Assembly: GCA_025351345.1 (NCBI GenBank)
Contig: JANXWB010000020.1
Location: forward strand, 1 to 48,877
Source of the DNA: Synechococcales cyanobacterium GL140_1_metabat_312
GTDB lineage: Bacteria > Cyanobacteriota > Cyanobacteriia > Leptolyngbyales > Leptolyngbyaceae
Direction of reading: 5' to 3'
Length of the DNA: 48,877 bases
Shown piece after piece: positions 16,336 to 25,905 of this stretch. The notes under the pieces are model-generated. The model was not told the origin of the DNA. It saw only the letters and a list, made by a program, of their open reading frames with translations, and did not search any database. Numbering within the stretch: position 1 is the stretch's first letter; the number at the start of each line of letters is the position of its first letter. The position numbers and the translations under genes are program-made.

Positions 16336-16551
16336 ATGGCTCAGCGGGATGTGAATTGCGAGGTTGAATGTGTGAATGGCTGCATTCTAGGTGCGGAATG
16401 CCCAAATCTAGAATTTAAAGCTCAGGCATCGAAATTTATTGAGGAAACCTCTTTAGAGAAAATGCTAGAAATAGCAGCGGCAGCAATCGAGCGGCGCCGT
16501 CAAGAGCGTGCATCTGAGCCACCCAAATGGATTATTCCTGATGATTTCTAA
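16336..16551 (+). CDS. Small Cys-rich conserved cyanobacterial protein
   Basis: 71 residues. The N-terminus holds four Cys at 8, 12, 16 and 22 (CEVECVNGCILGAEC, spacing CX3CX3CX5C), compatible with a metal or Fe-S site. The middle (EETSLEKMLEIAAAAIERRRQE) is a predicted helix, and the tail WIIPDDF is acidic. I recall similar short proteins in many cyanobacteria, all without known function. No signal peptide is visible. A -10 box lies upstream. Metal binding is inference only. Confidence 0.75.
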   Translation: MAQRDVNCEVECVNGCILGAECPNLEFKAQASKFIEETSLEKMLEIAAAAIERRRQERASEPPKWIIPDDF

Positions 16552-16578
16552 GCCCAATAGAGCATAAGTAGATAACGC

Positions 16579-17658
16579 TTAAGATAACGCATCTGCTTGA
16601 GAGATGGGAATCACAATGGTGAATGTTGTGCCATGATCAATAATTGAGTGGCACGACAATTTCCCACGGTGATTTTCTACAATAATTTGGTAACTAATAG
16701 AAAGCCCTAGTCCTGTCCCTTTCCCGACTGGTTTTGTGGTAAAAAATGGATCGAATAGCTTTGATTGCAAGGCTTCAGAAATTCCACCGCCGCTATCTGA
16801 AATTGTAATATAAACGTTCTCACCGAGGGATTTAGTTTCGATCGAAATCTTGCCAGGCCGATCGGGAATCAAGTTATATTGTTCAACTATTGCATCTATT
16901 GCGTTGCCCAAAATATTCATAAATACTTGATTCAATTTACCAGCATGACATTCAACGAATGGTAACATGCCATAATCTCTAATCACTTCAATTTTTGGAC
17001 GAGTGGGATCGCCATTGAGTTTATTATGCAAAATCATTAAGGTACTTTCTAGACCTTCATGGAGATCAACAGCCTTATATTCAGCCTCATCAAGCCTCGA
17101 AAAATTACTCAACGATTTAACAATTTCTATAATCCTCTCAACCCCAATCCCCATGGATTGAAGTACTTTTGGAATATCTTGCAATAGAAAGTCGAGTTCA
17201 ATGGTTTCAATTTTATCTTGAATAATTAACAGCGGTGGATTGTATTGATCTTGATATAAATGAACGAGTTCTATAATTTTATTAATATATTGTTCTACAT
17301 GGCCGAGATTTCCATAGATAAACCCGAGAGGATTATTTATTTCGTGAGCCACTCCCGCCACCAATACGCCTAAAGCTGACATTTTTTCAGATTCAATTAA
17401 TTTACTTTGCATAGCCTGAATGTCATGCAAAGCAAGTTCGAGAGCAATCCCGCGTTGTTCCAAAATAGATTTAGAGGTTTCAAGGTCTTGAATTATATTT
17501 TGTAATAGATAGCCATCACGGATATAGTTATTTTCAACTTGTACTCGATCGGTGTGCGATCGTTGAAGTTGTTTATGTAAAATTCGATTTTCCTTTTCCA
17601 GATCTTTAATTCGTTGCCGTAAAAGTTCCTCTGTTCTGTCCATAACTAACATATCCAT
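16579..17658 (-). CDS. Soluble sensor histidine kinase
   Basis: 359 residues. Residues ~8-95 form a long coiled coil without membrane segments. The H-box is AGVAHEINNPLG with phospho-acceptor His105; the ATP-binding domain shows the N-box (FMNILGNAIDAI), G1 (ISDSGGGI) and G2 (GKGTGLGLS). Lacking a sensor domain of its own, it probably takes its input from the FIST protein encoded just upstream (stop 2 bases before this ATG). No response regulator gene is adjacent. HK of this HEINNPL type are common as partners of diverse cytosolic sensors. Confidence 0.9.
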   Translation of the reverse strand: MDMLVMDRTEELLRQRIKDLEKENRILHKQLQRSHTDRVQVENNYIRDGYLLQNIIQDLETSKSILEQRGIALELALHDIQAMQSKLIESEKMSALGVLVAGVAHEINNPLGFIYGNLGHVEQYINKIIELVHLYQDQYNPPLLIIQDKIETIELDFLLQDIPKVLQSMGIGVERIIEIVKSLSNFSRLDEAEYKAVDLHEGLESTLMILHNKLNGDPTRPKIEVIRDYGMLPFVECHAGKLNQVFMNILGNAIDAIVEQYNLIPDRPGKISIETKSLGENVYITISDSGGGISEALQSKLFDPFFTTKPVGKGTGLGLSISYQIIVENHRGKLSCHSIIDHGTTFTIVIPISQADALS

Positions 17659-17660
17659 AC

Positions 17661-18815
17661 CTAACTGGTTCCAAGCAGAAGAGTAATAAATGTTTCTTGA
17701 TGTAACCTAACTTTCCCCCCAATTTCCATGGGGCCAATTTCCCCATAGGTATAGAATCCAACAAAGGGTAACTCTTGCTTTGAAAGTTTGTTAACCCATT
17801 GACATTCTTCTTGAGTTCGCGTGCCCAGGAGTTGGCGACGAATAAAGCAAGAAAATAGAAGAGCCACATCGGGGTGTCGGCCAGGATAACGATCGAAGGC
17901 GATTTGGAAGGAATCCTGAGTAGCCCTCAATACATCCTCTCTGGTCGCAAATGCAACCTGAACTTGGGTCTCAACGGGAAGATTCGTGAGGAAATGGATT
18001 TCGCCTGTTTCACGATTGGAGCCGACGGGCAATCGTAGATAGAATTCGCCGCTCTCTTCAAAAATGGCCAATGGGTATTCAGGTGATGGCTGTAATCCTT
18101 GTAAATAGGAATCATAGAGATCTGTCGCAAATTTACCATCTATTTTCACCACACTATTTGACGCGACTTCAGTAAGGGTTGCTACTTTACCGATCGGTTT
18201 CCAGCCATGGGCAATCCCACAGGAAAATTGTAAATCGCCGTATAGAAAAAAAAGTGTGACTGCATCGGTTAATACTTCTCGGCCAAAGAACTGAAAGCTC
18301 TTTTGGAACCGTAACTGATCGGCACTTACACCCCCAAAAATCGGAAACCGTTTACCTAATACTTTTTTCAATCCCTCGACAACAGCATTGGAGTCATAGC
18401 CAATTCCTTCAGCGACCGTAAGACAAAGTTTTGGCGTTTCGGTGTTTTGACCTTTTCCATGCCTTACTGCTTCGGCGGCTCCTGCGACCGGGTCGTGGGA
18501 AAGATTGCGCCCAAGACCTGCCTGAATCTGAATATCGTCTGAATAAAACAGCGTGAGAACTAGAGAATCTTGACTAAATTGAAGCTTCGATGACATTTCG
18601 CCATCCGTAGTGCCGCCAATTAAAGCAATATTTGGAAATTTAGCATGAATTCGATCGAGAATCAGTTGGTGATCGAAGTCAATAGCTGCAAGTAGCAATC
18701 CGGCAATGGGATCTGGAGTATCGGAATCACATTGCTCTAGACATTGCTCAATAATTTCTGAAATGGCAGATTCAGAATCTGGATCTTTGCTATGACCGAT
18801 CGTAACTTTCAACAT
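17661..18815 (-). CDS. FIST-domain sensory protein
   Basis: 384 residues from ATG 18815; a TTG at 18836 would add seven residues. The N-terminal half (LKVTIGHSKDPDS, then LIGGTTDGEMS and VLTLFYSDDIQIQAGLG) matches FIST_N; the C-terminal half (YPLAIFEE, LRLPVGSN, PFVGFYTYGEIGP) matches FIST_C. FIST proteins are thought to bind small ligands such as amino acids and to feed signalling proteins; the GFYTYGEIGP ending is a family hallmark. Overlap-free but only 2 bases from the histidine kinase, so translationally coupled. Confidence 0.88.
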   Translation of the reverse strand: MLKVTIGHSKDPDSESAISEIIEQCLEQCDSDTPDPIAGLLLAAIDFDHQLILDRIHAKFPNIALIGGTTDGEMSSKLQFSQDSLVLTLFYSDDIQIQAGLGRNLSHDPVAGAAEAVRHGKGQNTETPKLCLTVAEGIGYDSNAVVEGLKKVLGKRFPIFGGVSADQLRFQKSFQFFGREVLTDAVTLFFLYGDLQFSCGIAHGWKPIGKVATLTEVASNSVVKIDGKFATDLYDSYLQGLQPSPEYPLAIFEESGEFYLRLPVGSNRETGEIHFLTNLPVETQVQVAFATREDVLRATQDSFQIAFDRYPGRHPDVALLFSCFIRRQLLGTRTQEECQWVNKLSKQELPFVGFYTYGEIGPMEIGGKVRLHQETFITLLLGTS

Positions 18816-18947
18816 ATGTTTTGAGTTTAAACACAAAAAATAAAAACAGGAATCTACCTATCCTAAAGTGTACCCAAAAGTATCCGGAACCATAAAGAAG
18901 ACCTAGATGATTTCCAGGTCTTTCAATGAAGTCAATCACAAATCAAG

Positions 18948-20003
18948 CTATGCACTTGCTAAAATCTGGTCAAGATTTTTCGCCGTTTCAAAGAAGTAAG
19001 CTGCATTTTCTTCTGGTGTACCAGGCAAGATTCCATGACCCAAATTAAGGATATGGCCTTTGTTTCCAGCCTTCTTCACGGTGTCTAGAATTCGAGCACG
19101 AATGAATTCCTTGGAGCCAAACAATGCACCAGGATCCACATTTCCCTGAACAATCATGTTGGGTCCGAGACGACGACGCGCATCTGCCATGTCTACCGTC
19201 CAATCGACACTGACAATATCGACCCCTGTTTGACCCATTCGTTCAAGTACGCCTGCGCTGCCACTGATGTACATGACTAATGGCGTATCAGGATGAGTTT
19301 CTTTGACTTGACGAACGACGCGCTGTTGGTAGGGAAGGGCGAAGGTGTCGTAGTCAATCGGACTCAAGTTGCCAGCCCAAGAATCAAAAAGTTGGACCAT
19401 TTGAGCACCCGAATCAATCTGGAACTTAACATAGGTGGCGATCGAGTCGGCTATTTTGCCTAGAAGAGTATGCAACAGTGCTGGCTCAGAGAAGGCCATG
19501 CGTTTGATATTGGAATAGTCTTTAGAAGATTTTCCTTCGATCGCATAGGCAGCCAAGGTCCAAGGCGACCCAACAAATCCGAGGACTGCTGATTTATTCC
19601 CTACTTCTTGCCGCAGAGTTTGTAACACTGTTTTAACGAAGGGCAATGATTCTTCTGGATTCAGGGGACGTAATGCATTGATTTGCTCGGCAGTACGAAT
19701 CGGGGGATCAATGATGGGTCCTTTGCTTTCGATGATATCGAAGTCAATGCCCATTCCGGGAAGCGGAGTCAAAATGTCGGAGAACATTATCACGCCATCG
19801 GGCTGAAAGGCACGCCAAGGCTGGAGGGAAATTTCGATCGACAAGTCGGGATTTTCCGATCGGTCTCTAAAGGATGGATATTTCTCACGTAAGTCGCGGT
19901 AGACCTTCATGTAGCGTCCAGCCTGCCGCATCATCCAGACGGGCGGGCGATCGAGAATTTCACCTTTCGTGGCTCGAAGGAGATAAGGAATTTCGCCAGT
20001 CAT
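18948..20003 (-). CDS. hemE: Uroporphyrinogen decarboxylase
   Basis: 351 residues, standard length. The N-terminal signature [12 protein letters not shown] (substrate-binding Arg) and the catalytic Asp in [10 protein letters not shown] are present; [12 protein letters not shown] is the C-terminal signature. It removes four carboxyl groups from uroporphyrinogen III to give coproporphyrinogen III, common to heme, chlorophyll and phycobilin synthesis. Monocistronic here, divergent from the histidine kinase gene at 20255. Confidence 0.97.
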   Translation of the reverse strand: MTGEIPYLLRATKGEILDRPPVWMMRQAGRYMKVYRDLREKYPSFRDRSENPDLSIEISLQPWRAFQPDGVIMFSDILTPLPGMGIDFDIIESKGPIIDPPIRTAEQINALRPLNPEESLPFVKTVLQTLRQEVGNKSAVLGFVGSPWTLAAYAIEGKSSKDYSNIKRMAFSEPALLHTLLGKIADSIATYVKFQIDSGAQMVQLFDSWAGNLSPIDYDTFALPYQQRVVRQVKETHPDTPLVMYISGSAGVLERMGQTGVDIVSVDWTVDMADARRRLGPNMIVQGNVDPGALFGSKEFIRARILDTVKKAGNKGHILNLGHGILPGTPEENAAYFFETAKNLDQILASA

Positions 20004-20254
20004 GTCGTCCGCCTCTGTAAAAAACTGATATTCAACTTAGATACAGAAGTTAGACTATCACTCCCATGAACGCGATCGGCATTGGCTGGCGGTTTGTAAC
20101 GTTTTTGTAATTGTTTTTGGGCTTGCGTGTTGGAGGTATTGTGATCTAGCCGTCATATTTTTTTGGATGGGCCGATTATTTGGATTAAGGCAATGAAGAC
20201 CAAGGTGTAGTTAGACCCCTAAAATAGGGTCGATAGGTCTCTCGGCGAAACAAC

Positions 20255-21385
20255 ATGTATCACATTGGACTTCGGGGGCGAATATTTTTATCTCATATCA
20301 TTGTGATGATAATGGGGCTAGCCACTTTGCTTGTGATTGGGAGGCTATATACCTCTCGGCTATTCATAGAGCATCTTCAAACTCTGGAATTTAAAGGATT
20401 TTTGCTCTATTCCATTCGGGAAAAATTGCTGAATGGATTTGAATCAGCTTGGGGGCGGGGGGCATTCTGGTCGGTCATTTTTGGTGGAGGTGCGGCGGCG
20501 GCGCTGAGTTATTTACTATCCAAACGGATTATGCAGCCCTTGCTTCAAATGCAGCGGATTACCGACAAATTTGCCGCTGGGGAAATGACGGCCCGAATGC
20601 CCATGAGTGATATTCCAGAACTAAACCGTTTTGCTGAAAGCTTTAATCGGATGGCTCTAGCGCTTGATAATGTTGAGCAACGCCGTCGAGAATTAGTCAG
20701 CGATCTGACCCATGAATTACGTACGCCCTTGACCATTGTGGAAGGCTACCTTGAAGGATTAGCCGATGGCACAATTGATACAAGTCCTGACATTTACCAA
20801 CGATTAAGCGGCGAAACCCAACGATTGAAACGGCTGGTGAATGACTTGCAAGAATTATCTAAAGCTGAAGCAGGCTATTTACCGATTAATGCGAAAAAAT
20901 TTGACCTCCAGTCGCTTTTAAAAGAACTATACGATCGGTTTAGTGATCAATTGATTGAAAGTGAGAAGCAATTAATTTTATCTATTCCTAATGATATTCC
21001 CCGTGCTTACGGCGATCCTGAGCGGGTTGAACAGATTTTAGTCAATCTACTCGGAAATGCATTTTGCTATACCTTGGACGGCTCTGTGACGATAAGAGCT
21101 GAGATGAAACAAGGGATGCTGTGGGTATCTATTATTGATACGGGAATTGGAATTTCAGATGAAGATTTACCTCATATTTTTGAACGGTTTTGGCGATCGG
21201 ACCGATCGCGGAATCGGAAGTCTGGCGGGACGGGCATTGGCCTAGCGATTACGAAACATTTGGTTGAATTACAGCAAGGGATAATTCAAGTTGAGAGCAC
21301 CTTGAACAAAGGCAGCACCTTTAGCTTTTCAATTCCGATCGCACAGAAAACAATTATTCCAGAGAAGCGGGAAAGTAACCGATAA
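20255..21385 (+). CDS. Membrane sensor histidine kinase (HAMP)
   Basis: 376 residues. TM1 ~10-28 and TM2 ~70-88 flank a short (~40-residue) extracytoplasmic loop, then a HAMP domain (~90-142), HisKA with SDLTHELRTPLT (His153), and HATPase_c with N-box (ILVNLLGNAFCYT), G1 (IDTGIGIS) and G2 (GGTGIGLAI). It resembles BaeS-type kinases. The loop is too short for a large ligand-binding domain. No response regulator is adjacent; the nearest is at 32556-33257. The downstream nucleotidyltransferase gene is 45 bases away and may be cotranscribed. Confidence 0.9.
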   Translation: MYHIGLRGRIFLSHIIVMIMGLATLLVIGRLYTSRLFIEHLQTLEFKGFLLYSIREKLLNGFESAWGRGAFWSVIFGGGAAAALSYLLSKRIMQPLLQMQRITDKFAAGEMTARMPMSDIPELNRFAESFNRMALALDNVEQRRRELVSDLTHELRTPLTIVEGYLEGLADGTIDTSPDIYQRLSGETQRLKRLVNDLQELSKAEAGYLPINAKKFDLQSLLKELYDRFSDQLIESEKQLILSIPNDIPRAYGDPERVEQILVNLLGNAFCYTLDGSVTIRAEMKQGMLWVSIIDTGIGISDEDLPHIFERFWRSDRSRNRKSGGTGIGLAITKHLVELQQGIIQVESTLNKGSTFSFSIPIAQKTIIPEKRESNR

Positions 21386-21430
21386 TAATGGTAAGCAAAG
21401 TAATAGAATGTCTAGAATTGAGGTAACAGA

Positions 21431-23962
21431 ATGCGTGCTGTGTTGATGGCGGGCGGATCAGGAACTCGGTTACGTCCTCTGACTTGCGACTTACCAAAGC
21501 CGATGGTGTCGATTCTGAATCGACCGATCGCAGAACACATTATCAATCTGCTCAAACGTCACGGCATTCGAGAAGTTATTGCAACATTGCATTACTTACC
21601 TGATATTTTGCGGGACTACTTCCGAGAAGGAAGTGACTTCGGGGTCCAAATGACCTATGCCGTTGAAGAAGAATCGCCTCTCGGTACAGCCGGATGTGTG
21701 AAAAATGTAGAACAACTATTGACCTCGACTTTTTTAGTGATCAGCGGTGATAGTTTGACCGATTTTGATCTGAGTGCAGCGATCGCCTTTCACCGTGAAA
21801 AGAAATCTAAAGCGACGTTGATTTTAAAACGGGTTGATAATCCGATTGAATTTGGGGTGGTGATTACGGATGACCAAGATCGGATTCAACGTTTTCTCGA
21901 AAAACCGTCTAGTAGCGAACTCTTCTCTGATACGGTTAATACAGGCATTTACATTTTAGAACCGGATATATTAGATCTACTTGAACCCTCACAAGAAGCA
22001 GATTTCTCTAAAGATCTATTTCCACAATTGCTCGAAAAGAATATCCCAATGTATGGTTATATTGCCGATGGATATTGGTGTGATATTGGCAATTTAGAAG
22101 CTTACCGAGAAGCACAGTATGCCGCGCTTGAAGGACAAGTATATTTAAAAAAAGCCTATGCCGAACGATCGCCTGGAGTCTGGATTGGAAAAGATGTTGT
22201 TATTGATCCGAGTGCTGTATTAGAAACACCAATTTTGATTGGAGATCATTGTCGAATTCAGGCTAGAACTCGCATTGAAGCAGGCACGATTTTAGGTGAC
22301 AATGTCTCGATCGCCGAGAATGCCGTATTAAAACGCCCGATTATTTGGAATGGGGTGATGATTCAAGAAGACGTTCAATTACGAGCTTGTATTGTGGCGA
22401 GGGGCACCCGAATCGATCGGTTTGTTCAAATCTTAGAAGGTGCAGTAATTGGACCACTCTGTATAATTGGTGAGGAAGCCTATATTCGTCCAAATGTGCG
22501 AGTATGGCCCAGCAAAACCGTAGAACCGGGTGCGACACTAAACACAAATCTAATTTGGGGCAATGCAGCACAGCGTAATCTATTTGGACAGCGCGGGGTC
22601 ACGGGTGTGGCGAATGTGGACATCATTCCAGAATTTGCCGTAAAACTAGGAGCGGCTTATGGTTCGACATTGAGCCTAGGATCTCAAGTTATGGTCTCAC
22701 GGGATCAACGGGCAGCCTCTTGGATGATTTCCCGATCGTTAATTTCGGGATTAATGTCCGTTGGGGTCAATGTTCAGAACCTAGAAGCAACCGCAATTCC
22801 AGTGGCCCGATCGGTGGTTCCCATATTGGGGGTCGTCGGTGGAATGCATGTGCGAGTTGACCCAGAACGATCGAATTATATCCTGATTGAATTCTATGAT
22901 GAACGCGGAATTAATCTCTCAAAGGCATCTGAGAAGAAGATTGAAAGTGCATTTTTCAAAGAAGATTTCCGTCGCGCCACGATTTCAGACATTGGCAATA
23001 TCACCCTTGTAAATCAAGCCCTCGAATTGTACAGTCGCGGCTTTGAAAAAAATCTCGATCTTGTCGCCTTGCAAAGCAGTGGAAGTAAGGTTGTGATTGA
23101 CTATGCCTATGCAGTGTCGGGGGCCGTATTACCCCAGCTTTTAGCAAAGTTTGGATGTGATGCGGTGGTATTGAATGCCAGCCTAACTCTAAATCCACCG
23201 TCTTATCGCGATCGAGAAGTATTGCTGGGGCAGCTTGGACAAGTAGTAGAGGCACTAAAAGCTGCGTTTGGAGTACAGGTATCAGCCAATGGTGAGCAAT
23301 TGATTGTGGTCGATGAGACCGGGATGCCCATTCGGGGGGAAACGTTAACGGCGCTGATGGTAGATTTGATGTTGACAGCTAATCCTCGCGCTAGTGTTGC
23401 CGTTCCAGTTCAAGCCTCAAGTGCTGTTGAAGAGATTGCCCGTCGTCACGATGCAAAAGTGATTCGCACTCGCGCTAATCCGACAGCATTAATGGAAGCC
23501 TGCGATCGGGATTCAAGTATTGTGATGGCGGGAAGTGGCTCGATGGGATTCATTTTCCCGCAATTGCATCCGGGATTTGATGCAATGTTTTGTATTGCTA
23601 AATTGATTGAATTAATGACATTACAGGAGCGTACTTTAGGCCAAATTCGAGCAGATTGTCCACGTATCACCCACAAAACCTATACGGTTCGTTGTCCTTG
23701 GTTTTTAAAAGGAACATTAATGCGTAATTTGGTGGAAACCCATCAAAAAGATGAAATTGAATTAACGGATGGTGTCAAGATTTTCAATCGCCAACATGAC
23801 AGTTGGATTTTAATTTTGCCCGATGCCAGCGAACCTAAAATACATCTTTGTGGAAATAGTCGCGATCGGCTTTGGGTTGATGAAACCTTACGAGAATATC
23901 GATCGAGAGTTCAGGAGTTTGTGACCCAACAACAAGGCATTGATGAGATACGTGAATGGTAG
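21431..23962 (+). CDS. Mannose-1-phosphate guanylyltransferase fused to phosphomannomutase-like domain
   Basis: 843 residues, the normal length for this cyanobacterial fusion. Residues ~1-235 are a nucleotidyltransferase (GGSGTRLRPLTCDLPKP at 8-24, with VISGDSLTDFD and a second metal Asp in WCDIGN). Residues ~245-370 are left-handed beta-helix repeats. The remainder is phosphohexomutase-like, but the expected phosphoserine loop (TASHNP-type) is replaced by GGMHVRVDPER (~470-480) and the metal loop (DGDxDR-type) by VVDETGMPIRG (~624-634). The mutase half is thus probably not catalytic. The enzyme likely makes an NDP-sugar for glycan synthesis; GDP-mannose is the usual annotation but the sugar is not proven. 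Confidence 0.85.
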   Translation: MRAVLMAGGSGTRLRPLTCDLPKPMVSILNRPIAEHIINLLKRHGIREVIATLHYLPDILRDYFREGSDFGVQMTYAVEEESPLGTAGCVKNVEQLLTSTFLVISGDSLTDFDLSAAIAFHREKKSKATLILKRVDNPIEFGVVITDDQDRIQRFLEKPSSSELFSDTVNTGIYILEPDILDLLEPSQEADFSKDLFPQLLEKNIPMYGYIADGYWCDIGNLEAYREAQYAALEGQVYLKKAYAERSPGVWIGKDVVIDPSAVLETPILIGDHCRIQARTRIEAGTILGDNVSIAENAVLKRPIIWNGVMIQEDVQLRACIVARGTRIDRFVQILEGAVIGPLCIIGEEAYIRPNVRVWPSKTVEPGATLNTNLIWGNAAQRNLFGQRGVTGVANVDIIPEFAVKLGAAYGSTLSLGSQVMVSRDQRAASWMISRSLISGLMSVGVNVQNLEATAIPVARSVVPILGVVGGMHVRVDPERSNYILIEFYDERGINLSKASEKKIESAFFKEDFRRATISDIGNITLVNQALELYSRGFEKNLDLVALQSSGSKVVIDYAYAVSGAVLPQLLAKFGCDAVVLNASLTLNPPSYRDREVLLGQLGQVVEALKAAFGVQVSANGEQLIVVDETGMPIRGETLTALMVDLMLTANPRASVAVPVQASSAVEEIARRHDAKVIRTRANPTALMEACDRDSSIVMAGSGSMGFIFPQLHPGFDAMFCIAKLIELMTLQERTLGQIRADCPRITHKTYTVRCPWFLKGTLMRNLVETHQKDEIELTDGVKIFNRQHDSWILILPDASEPKIHLCGNSRDRLWVDETLREYRSRVQEFVTQQQGIDEIREW

Positions 23963-24005
23963 GAAAATATAATAAATTAGATATGGATATGGGAGTAAAC
24001 GTTGT

Positions 24006-24881
24006 ATGTACCAAAGTCAATTTCCCCGCCCCCCTTCTGAAACGCTGCCGACGATGTATGACTTGCCGAGCGAAGATTCGGAGGATATGGGTTTGCCTGA
24101 TGAATTTCATGATTTTCAGCCCGATTTGTTACGGGAAACCTGTAAGCCATCCCTCGATGTCGCGTCAGATTTCTTCGTCGGGGTAGATTTAAATCTCTAT
24201 TACGATTTGCGACATACTCAATGGTACAAACGGCCCGATTGGTTCTTGTCTCTTGGAGTGGCACGGGCTGAGCGTCAAGAACAATTACGGTGGAGTTATG
24301 TCATATGGCAAGAGGGCGTGACTCCTCTGGTGGTCGTGGAGCTGCTTTCACCCGGTACTGAAGACGATGATTTAGGGGGTAGGGTTCGAGAACTTGGGAG
24401 GCCACCGACGAAATGGGAGGTCTATGAACGCATCTTGCGAGTTCCATTCTACGTGGTGTATGACCGTTACGAGAATCAGTTACGGATTTTTACATTGTTA
24501 GGCGTCCGCTATCAAGAAGTGGAACTCGATCGATCGAATCCTCGTTTCTGGATAGAGGACTTGGGTTTAGGCTTGGGCCTTTGGCAGGGGCGATATGAAG
24601 GTGCAGAAGGAAAATGGTTACGGTGGTATGACGCAAAGGATGAATGGATTCCAACCGCGATCGAACAGACCTCCAGGGAACGATCGGCCAAAGTTGAAGC
24701 TGAGTCAGCCCGGATACAAGCTGAGTCAGCCAGAGTTGAAGCTGAGTCGGCCAGAGATGTTGCTCAAGCTAAGCTAACGGCGGCAATTCCTCAATTAATG
24801 AGTTTGGGTTTAACCGTAGAACAGGTCGCGAGTTCGTTGGGATTAACAGTGGAACGAGTGAATGAAGAATTGAAAACTTGA
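24006..24881 (+). CDS. Uma2-family (DUF820) putative nuclease with C-terminal peptide repeats
   Basis: 291 residues. The core (~45-190) has the restriction-endonuclease-like pattern of Uma2 proteins: RPDWFLSLGV and LVVVELLSPGTEDDD, then YVVYDRYENQLRIF. Uma2 proteins are numerous in cyanobacteria and of unclear role. Residues ~227-255 hold seven-residue repeats (AESARVE / AESARIQ), presumably a short coiled coil, followed by a helical tail (LGLTVEQVASSLGLTVERV) that is common in the family. The gene starts 43 bases after the upstream gene. Confidence 0.82.
   Translation: MYQSQFPRPPSETLPTMYDLPSEDSEDMGLPDEFHDFQPDLLRETCKPSLDVASDFFVGVDLNLYYDLRHTQWYKRPDWFLSLGVARAERQEQLRWSYVIWQEGVTPLVVVELLSPGTEDDDLGGRVRELGRPPTKWEVYERILRVPFYVVYDRYENQLRIFTLLGVRYQEVELDRSNPRFWIEDLGLGLGLWQGRYEGAEGKWLRWYDAKDEWIPTAIEQTSRERSAKVEAESARIQAESARVEAESARDVAQAKLTAAIPQLMSLGLTVEQVASSLGLTVERVNEELKT
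24693..24755 (+). repeat. Three 21-bp in-frame tandem repeats in Uma2 gene
   Basis: Units at 24693-24713, 24714-24734 and 24735-24755 share the core AAGCTGAGTCAGCC with few changes and encode VEAESAR, IQAESAR and VEAESAR. The 21-base period keeps frame, so the repeat number can vary freely. Confidence 0.85.
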
Positions 24882-24903
24882 TAACGTGCTAATTCTCCAT
24901 TCT

Positions 24904-25425
24904 TCAGGAAATCTGTGCGGCAGCTTTGCTTAATGTTTCCGCATCGATTTGAATTTGAATATTATCTATATAATTGCGTCTGCTATTCAACGATCGTACA
25001 GCCGCACCGATATACAAAGGCTGAGTCAAACCTGGTTCTGTATGGACCAACACTCGCGCTCGCACTGTAATCATGCCATCCGCTGACGATCGGCCCGGAG
25101 ACGATAGATCGATCGCGGCCTGTTTAAGGGTCGCTTCGAGTTGATGAGGAGTTATTTTTGGATCCACCGTAATTACAAGCTGTCCGCCAGAACGATCGTA
25201 AACCCGCACAAACGCCTGCGCATCAGGAATCATCGGGCGTTGATACAAGGCCAAGCTTAATCCCAACGCACCACCTGCCAGCACACCCGTAAAGCTAGTC
25301 ACACCCACCATTCGGAACCGAAATCCCCACTTCGCAATGAACGCTACTGTCGTGATCGCACCAAATATCACCATTGCGATCGCAAGCCCTTCGGCCACCA
25401 AAACCAACTGTTCTGTTGAAAACAT
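24904..25425 (-). CDS. ycf51: Ycf51-family protein
   Basis: 173 residues. Two membrane segments (~9-31 and ~40-61) around FIAKWGFRFRMVGVTSFTGVLAGG, then a soluble domain with TPHQLEATLKQAAIDLSSPGR. This arrangement and the KWGxRFRxVGVT and QLEATLxQAAxDLxSPGR signatures are those of Ycf51, conserved in cyanobacteria and red-lineage plastids and of unknown function. Convergent with the Uma2 gene (22-base gap). Confidence 0.75.
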   Translation of the reverse strand: MFSTEQLVLVAEGLAIAMVIFGAITTVAFIAKWGFRFRMVGVTSFTGVLAGGALGLSLALYQRPMIPDAQAFVRVYDRSGGQLVITVDPKITPHQLEATLKQAAIDLSSPGRSSADGMITVRARVLVHTEPGLTQPLYIGAAVRSLNSRRNYIDNIQIQIDAETLSKAAAQIS

Positions 25426-25905
25426 GAGGACAAACTGCCAACTTAAAAAAACGTCTAGAAGCGTCCAATCAGCCGATCGTCACTTCCCCTCCATACTACC
25501 GCACCACACGCCTCCCACAAAAACAACCGCCCTCTCTTAGATACGGTCTCCCAGATAAAAGAGTAATGCGGTTGAAACAGAATCTATTTACATATCCCTA
25601 TTCACGTATCTATTCAGAGTAATTTAAAGAAGAAATAGTCTGACCCGCAAAAGCCCCCAGAGCCAGACAATGTAACTGTAAGGACGCTACATTATTAAAG
25701 CTTTTAGTTAGATATTGCTACAGTTGCCCCCTAGCAAGCTCTAAAACTTCAACGGCGTTCTTCAGATTCACATCCCATTCTCTAGAAAACCATCCCTAAT
25801 CCCCTCGCCAAATGTACTTAGGTTTATGACGCGGATGTAACTTTTAACTCAGTAAATTCAGGAATATTACTGAGCGATCGTACTATCTAATCCATATCTA
25901 AGCCA
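25426..25905. other. Intergenic region between ycf51 and cobH
   Basis: About 480 bases with no credible ORF. It should carry the ycf51 promoter (right-to-left) and the 3' end of cobH. The only structure seen is the inverted repeat at 25848-25874. No cobalamin riboswitch elements were recognised. Confidence 0.4.
25848..25874. repeat. Inverted repeat downstream of cobH
   Basis: CTCAGTAA (25848-25855) and TTACTGAG (25867-25874) are perfect complements; the 11-base spacer itself contains ATTC/GAAT, so nearly the whole element is palindromic. It lies 32 bases past the cobH stop. A T-run is lacking, so it may be an mRNA-end hairpin or a binding site rather than a simple terminator. Confidence 0.45.
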
